Of a stretch of DNA of 59,957 nt, positions 57,206 through 59,957 are shown in pieces. The stretch comes from an uncultured Victivallis sp. (GTDB lineage: Bacteria > Verrucomicrobiota > Lentisphaeria > Victivallales > Victivallaceae): assembly GCA_944389895.1 (NCBI GenBank), contig CALXOA010000044.1:1-59957 (forward strand), written 5' to 3'. The position numbers were made by a program, and so were the translations under genes. Below the pieces are notes generated by a model. It searched no databases. It had not been told where the DNA came from and saw nothing but the letters and a program-made list of their open reading frames with translations. Each line of letters opens with the position of its first letter. Positions within the stretch are counted from its first letter, which is position 1.

Positions 57206-58312
57206 TCAGTCTGTTTCTCCACGGATGATGGAGAGCAGCCGCGGAGAAAGGATTTCGCGGGTGTCATCATCGACCAGGCTGAAACGATTGCCGTCATTCG
57301 GCGTACTCAGATAATTCCAGACGCAATAAGGGATGCCGTGTTCCCGAAGCAGAGAGATCATATCGGCCATCCAGTTCTCCCGGTACTCAATTCTGCAGTG
57401 GCGGATGGTGCCGAACTCTCCGCACCAGAGAATTTTGTCCGGATGGTTCTTGAGGAAAGCGAAGGCCGGTTCCAGCGTCCGGCGCAGGAATGCCTTGTCC
57501 ATGTATTCAAACTCCGGATATGCGTTGGGATTTTTGTGGACCAGTTGATGATATTCCCGGTAAGGGCCGATTTCACCGGGCCATTTCATTGCCCGATTGT
57601 AGTAGAGCATCTGAGCCTGCAGGACTCCCCGCTGATGGGTAAATTCAAATGGATCGTAACAGTGAAAGGTGTAGATGACATTCGGGTCGTCGAAGAGTTC
57701 AAGTTGCGGCAGAGTACTGCAATGGTTCCAGCAGGTGCCGCCGATGATGATTTTCCGGGTCGGATTCTGCCTGCGGATCGCGGCGATGGTTTCGCGCGCA
57801 AGCGAGTTCCATTGTTCTGCCGGGACATCGCGTACCTCATTGAGCAGTTCAAACACAAGGTCGGAATGATCGTGCCAGCGCCGTTCAAGCGCGAGCCAGA
57901 AGGCGATGAAGCGACTGCGCAACCCGGCGTCGTCCATCAGCGAGAGATCTTCCGCGACGTCACAGTAGTTGCCGAGGGCCTTGTGGAGGTTCAGCACCAG
58001 GTTCATCCGATGCGCGGCGCACCGGTCGATGAACCGGTCGAGCAGTTTCAGAACCGGTTCCCGGAAGACCCCCGGGGATTCCTCAAGGACGATCTGATCG
58101 AAACCGAGGCGGATATGATCCAACCCGAAGGAGACGATTCGACGGACATCCTCTTCGGTGATGTAACTCTCGAAATGTTCCATGTCACCGATGGTGATCG
58201 GCATGCGCCACTCCGGCGGCAGCACGCTGAAACGCTTGTAATTGGTCAGCCATCCGCCGATCCCCATGCCGCGGCGGAACCCGGTGAAACGTTCTTCAGA
58301 GGTAAGGTGCAT
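57206..58312 (-). CDS. GH5-family glycoside hydrolase
   Basis: A 368-residue (beta/alpha)8 glycosidase. It shows RRGMGIGGWLTNY and FGLDHIRLGFDQ, NLVLNLHKALG, FELLNEVRD with predicted acid/base E159, FHCYDPFEFTHQRG and WCGEFGT with predicted nucleophile E299. This fits GH5 endoglucanase-like enzymes. The absence of a signal peptide again suggests a cytoplasmic role. ATG 58312 has AGGAG 9 bp upstream and a clear promoter further up. The substrate could be a beta-glucoside or a beta-mannoside; it is not resolved by sequence here. Confidence 0.86.
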   Translation of the reverse strand: MHLTSEERFTGFRRGMGIGGWLTNYKRFSVLPPEWRMPITIGDMEHFESYITEEDVRRIVSFGLDHIRLGFDQIVLEESPGVFREPVLKLLDRFIDRCAAHRMNLVLNLHKALGNYCDVAEDLSLMDDAGLRSRFIAFWLALERRWHDHSDLVFELLNEVRDVPAEQWNSLARETIAAIRRQNPTRKIIIGGTCWNHCSTLPQLELFDDPNVIYTFHCYDPFEFTHQRGVLQAQMLYYNRAMKWPGEIGPYREYHQLVHKNPNAYPEFEYMDKAFLRRTLEPAFAFLKNHPDKILWCGEFGTIRHCRIEYRENWMADMISLLREHGIPYCVWNYLSTPNDGNRFSLVDDDTREILSPRLLSIIRGETD

Positions 58313-58652
58313 CCTGTACGGCTCCTGATTGAGTGGTCCGGTTTGACGATGCGGAAATATAGGACACTGCCGGAACGTTTGCAAGGAACCGGCAGGTTTG
58401 TTGCAATATAAAAATGTGAAAAATGCAACATCGTGCCGCAGGAATCCCTTCATCCTGAGATTCTCCTGCACCCCATCGCAGGCCCGGCAGGCAACAAAAC
58501 GGTTGAATGGTACCGCCTGGCCGGTATCGCCTGTTTTTCTCTCAAACCGGGATGGGGCGGCGGTGGAATTTTCTTTTTCCCTGTGGCATATTCTTCCATG
58601 AGAATCGAATGTGATCCAAAGCTGATGGCGATTGGTCGGCAGGGAGTTGAAG
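58313..58652. other. 340-bp divergent intergenic region
   Basis: It holds a good promoter for the GH5 gene at its left side and the leader of the URO-D-like gene at its right. In between no ORF with coding support, tRNA or clear palindrome was seen. Confidence 0.4.
58356..58384 (-). promoter_or_regulatory. promoter of the GH5 gene
   Basis: Minus-strand TTGCAA (58384-58379), 17-bp spacer and TATATT (58361-58356), 44 bp before the start codon. It agrees with the TTGCA-type promoters elsewhere in the window. Confidence 0.6.
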
Positions 58653-59675
58653 ATGAATATAAATGAAGATATCAGAGCCGTGTTTGAATTTAAGAGACCA
58701 TCGCATATGCCGAAGCTGGAATGGGGGTGCTGGTGGGATGAAACCCTGGGACGCTGGCATGCGGATGGACTTGATCCGGAATTGCGGAACGTCCGCTGGT
58801 ACAGTGCCGGGATTCCGGTCAATCCCACGGAAGGGGAGATCGGTGACTTTCTCGGGCTTGATCCATTCCGGATCATCTGGCCCCGGCCGGTGAAGGCGAA
58901 TGCACCTCACCCGCGGACGGAGGGGGAAGGTTTGGTGAAACATGCGCAGGAGTATCGGGAGTTGAAAAAATTTCTGTTTCCGGAGGAGCCGGTTGAACTG
59001 CGTTACCTGAAAGAGCTGGCGGAGTTGAAACAACAGGGCCGGATGGCCTTGTGGATGTGGCTGGATGGATTCTTCTGGTTTCCCCGTACCCTTCTGGGAA
59101 TAGAGGATCATCTGTACGCCTTTTATGACCAGCCCGAATTGCTGCTGGAAATGAACCGGGATCTTCTCAACTGGTACTTGTCGTTTCTGCCGGCCATGTT
59201 TGATATCATCACTCCTGATGTACTGCTGGTTGCCGAAGATCTTTCGTACAACCATGGACCGATGCTTTCGCAGGAGAAATTCGAGGAAATCTGTGCACCG
59301 TTCTATCGTGAACTTGTCCCGCTTTTGAAAAGTCGTGGCATTCATCCCCTGATGGATTCGGACGGGGATGTCACCTCCGTGATCGACTGGTGTGAAAAGG
59401 TCGGAATTGAAGGCATCGGTCCGTTGGAGCGTATGGCCGGCGTGGATCTGGTGGAGATCCGGCGGTGTCATCCGGATTTTCTGCTTCTCGGCGGTTTTGA
59501 CAAGACGGTCATGCATCTGGGAGAGGCGGAAATGCGTCGGGAATTTGAGCGGATTCTTCCCGTCATGAAATCCGGTGGTTATCTTCCGATGCCGGATCAT
59601 CAGACCCCGCCGGCATGTTCGTTGCAGAACTACCGGTTGTTCAGAAAACTCTTCGACGAGTATGCTATGAACTGA
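58653..59675 (+). CDS. uroporphyrinogen decarboxylase (URO-D)-family protein, non-heme type
   Basis: A 340-residue URO-D superfamily member. It shows the family barrel segments in order: LEWGCWWDETLGRW, VLLVAEDLSYNHGPMLSQEKFEEICAPFYRELVPLLKSRGIHPLMDSDGDVTSVIDWCEKVGIEGIGPLER, and LLLGGFDKTVMHLG. Such paralogues occur in large numbers in Lentisphaerae and other anaerobes; characterised relatives act in methyl transfer or are unknown. True HemE is unlikely because the usual N-terminal heme-pathway signature is missing. AGGGAG lies 6 bp before ATG 58653. Confidence 0.78.
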   Translation: MNINEDIRAVFEFKRPSHMPKLEWGCWWDETLGRWHADGLDPELRNVRWYSAGIPVNPTEGEIGDFLGLDPFRIIWPRPVKANAPHPRTEGEGLVKHAQEYRELKKFLFPEEPVELRYLKELAELKQQGRMALWMWLDGFFWFPRTLLGIEDHLYAFYDQPELLLEMNRDLLNWYLSFLPAMFDIITPDVLLVAEDLSYNHGPMLSQEKFEEICAPFYRELVPLLKSRGIHPLMDSDGDVTSVIDWCEKVGIEGIGPLERMAGVDLVEIRRCHPDFLLLGGFDKTVMHLGEAEMRREFERILPVMKSGGYLPMPDHQTPPACSLQNYRLFRKLFDEYAMN

Positions 59676-59714
59676 ACTGAACTTCTTTTTGTACGCATGG
59701 AGCTCCCTCTCCTC

Positions 59715-59742
59715 GTCCCTGCCGATTACAGTTGGCAGGGAC
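59715..59742. terminator. perfect 9-bp hairpin between convergent genes
   Basis: GTCCCTGCC, a 10-base loop and GGCAGGGAC. No T run follows on either strand, as at 9521. Confidence 0.55.
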
Positions 59743-59766
59743 GGGATTCCGGTGCCTTTTCTTTTC

Positions 59767-59957
59767 TCACTTCTCCGGAGAGAAGCGCAGCAGTTGCGGT
59801 TTCAGGGGTTCCAGGGTGAGCTGCGGGTTAAAGGGCTGCTCCCCGATCAGGTCGAACCAGCTTCCTTTCCCCTCCAGCTGAATCCGGCGGGGCTTGAAGT
59901 TGTAGTTGACCAGATTGACCAGATAGTTTCCGTTGCCTTCCGGAACCACCCGGAAGA
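59767..59957 (-). CDS. C-terminal part of an unknown protein, cut by the window end
   Basis: The frame is open to the last base, so the gene starts beyond 59957. The 62 readable residues (FRVVPEGNGNYLVNLVNYNFKPRRI... PLKPQLLRFSPEK) form a beta domain like the C-terminal sandwich of GH42-type or other large glycosidases. That relation is a guess from pattern. The first methionine-like codon inside the window (59949) is a GTG in the middle of the fold, not a start. Confidence 0.5.
   Translation of the reverse strand, partial: FRVVPEGNGNYLVNLVNYNFKPRRIQLEGKGSWFDLIGEQPFNPQLTLEPLKPQLLRFSPEK

Noticed and set aside
58653..59675. hemE, true uroporphyrinogen decarboxylase
   Set aside because: The typical HemE N-terminal signature is missing and the spacing matches the non-heme URO-D paralogues.

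Overview
The window is one dense, high-GC bacterial contig fragment with about fifty protein-coding genes. I see no tRNA, rRNA, insertion sequence, prophage or CRISPR array. The best guess for the source is a member of the Lentisphaerota (Victivallis-like). The grounds are two prepilin-type secreted proteins with the FTL[IT]ELL...LP[AT]LNKAR N-terminus typical of Lentisphaerae and Planctomycetes, many cytoplasmic glycoside hydrolases, stand-alone Gfo/Idh/MocA oxidoreductases, a URO-D-like protein and abundant LacI/GntR/XRE regulators. This assignment is inference; no ribosomal RNA is present to test it.

Layout. 1-3.1 kb: 3' end of an rRNA m5C methyltransferase gene, a GT2 glycosyltransferase, and two unknown ORFs built from what looks like one repeated module. 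3.1-6.8 kb: panB, ribonuclease R and an unknown membrane-anchored protein. 6.9-21.3 kb: carbohydrate island with a GH63-like enzyme, a GH2 beta-mannosidase under a GntR-type regulator, a D-lyxose/mannose isomerase-like cupin, a lipoprotein / PPIase / GH35 beta-galactosidase cluster, two paralogous small lipoproteins, and mannose-6-phosphate isomerase followed by a GH5-like enzyme. 21.5-27 kb: housekeeping and signalling genes (cysS, phoB-phoR type two-component pair, rpmE-prfA). 27-32.6 kb: acyltransferase-like protein, LacI regulator with Gfo/Idh oxidoreductase, kinase-like and HAD proteins. 32.8-37.9 kb: leuC-leuD pair, and a sialidase-like beta-propeller protein flanked by two XRE-cupin regulators. 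38-44.5 kb: two pseudopilins, a LacI regulator and a 1240-residue secreted protein of unknown function. 44.6-50.3 kb: complete biotin operon bioB-F-G-C-D-A. 50.4-60 kb: another Gfo/Idh oxidoreductase, a Nim/PNPOx-like protein, a PilT-type ATPase with two complete motor domains in one chain, dut, a Wzz/BY-kinase with its PHP-type phosphatase, a GH5 enzyme, a URO-D-like protein and the end of another gene.

How the parts fit. The sugar enzymes mostly lack signal peptides, so they probably act in the cytoplasm on imported oligosaccharides; several fit mannoside breakdown (beta-mannosidase, mannose/lyxose isomerase, ManA). Many regulator and metabolic genes have a readable promoter of the form TTGCA/TTGAC - 16 to 18 bp - TATNTT/TATACT with a palindrome over or just downstream of the -10, which suggests many small locally repressed units. 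The most unusual items are the tandem PilT fusion, the four-copy repeat module in the two ORFs at 1.2-3.1 kb, and the (TACGGA)-type hexamer repeat encoding the tyrosine tail of the BY-kinase.
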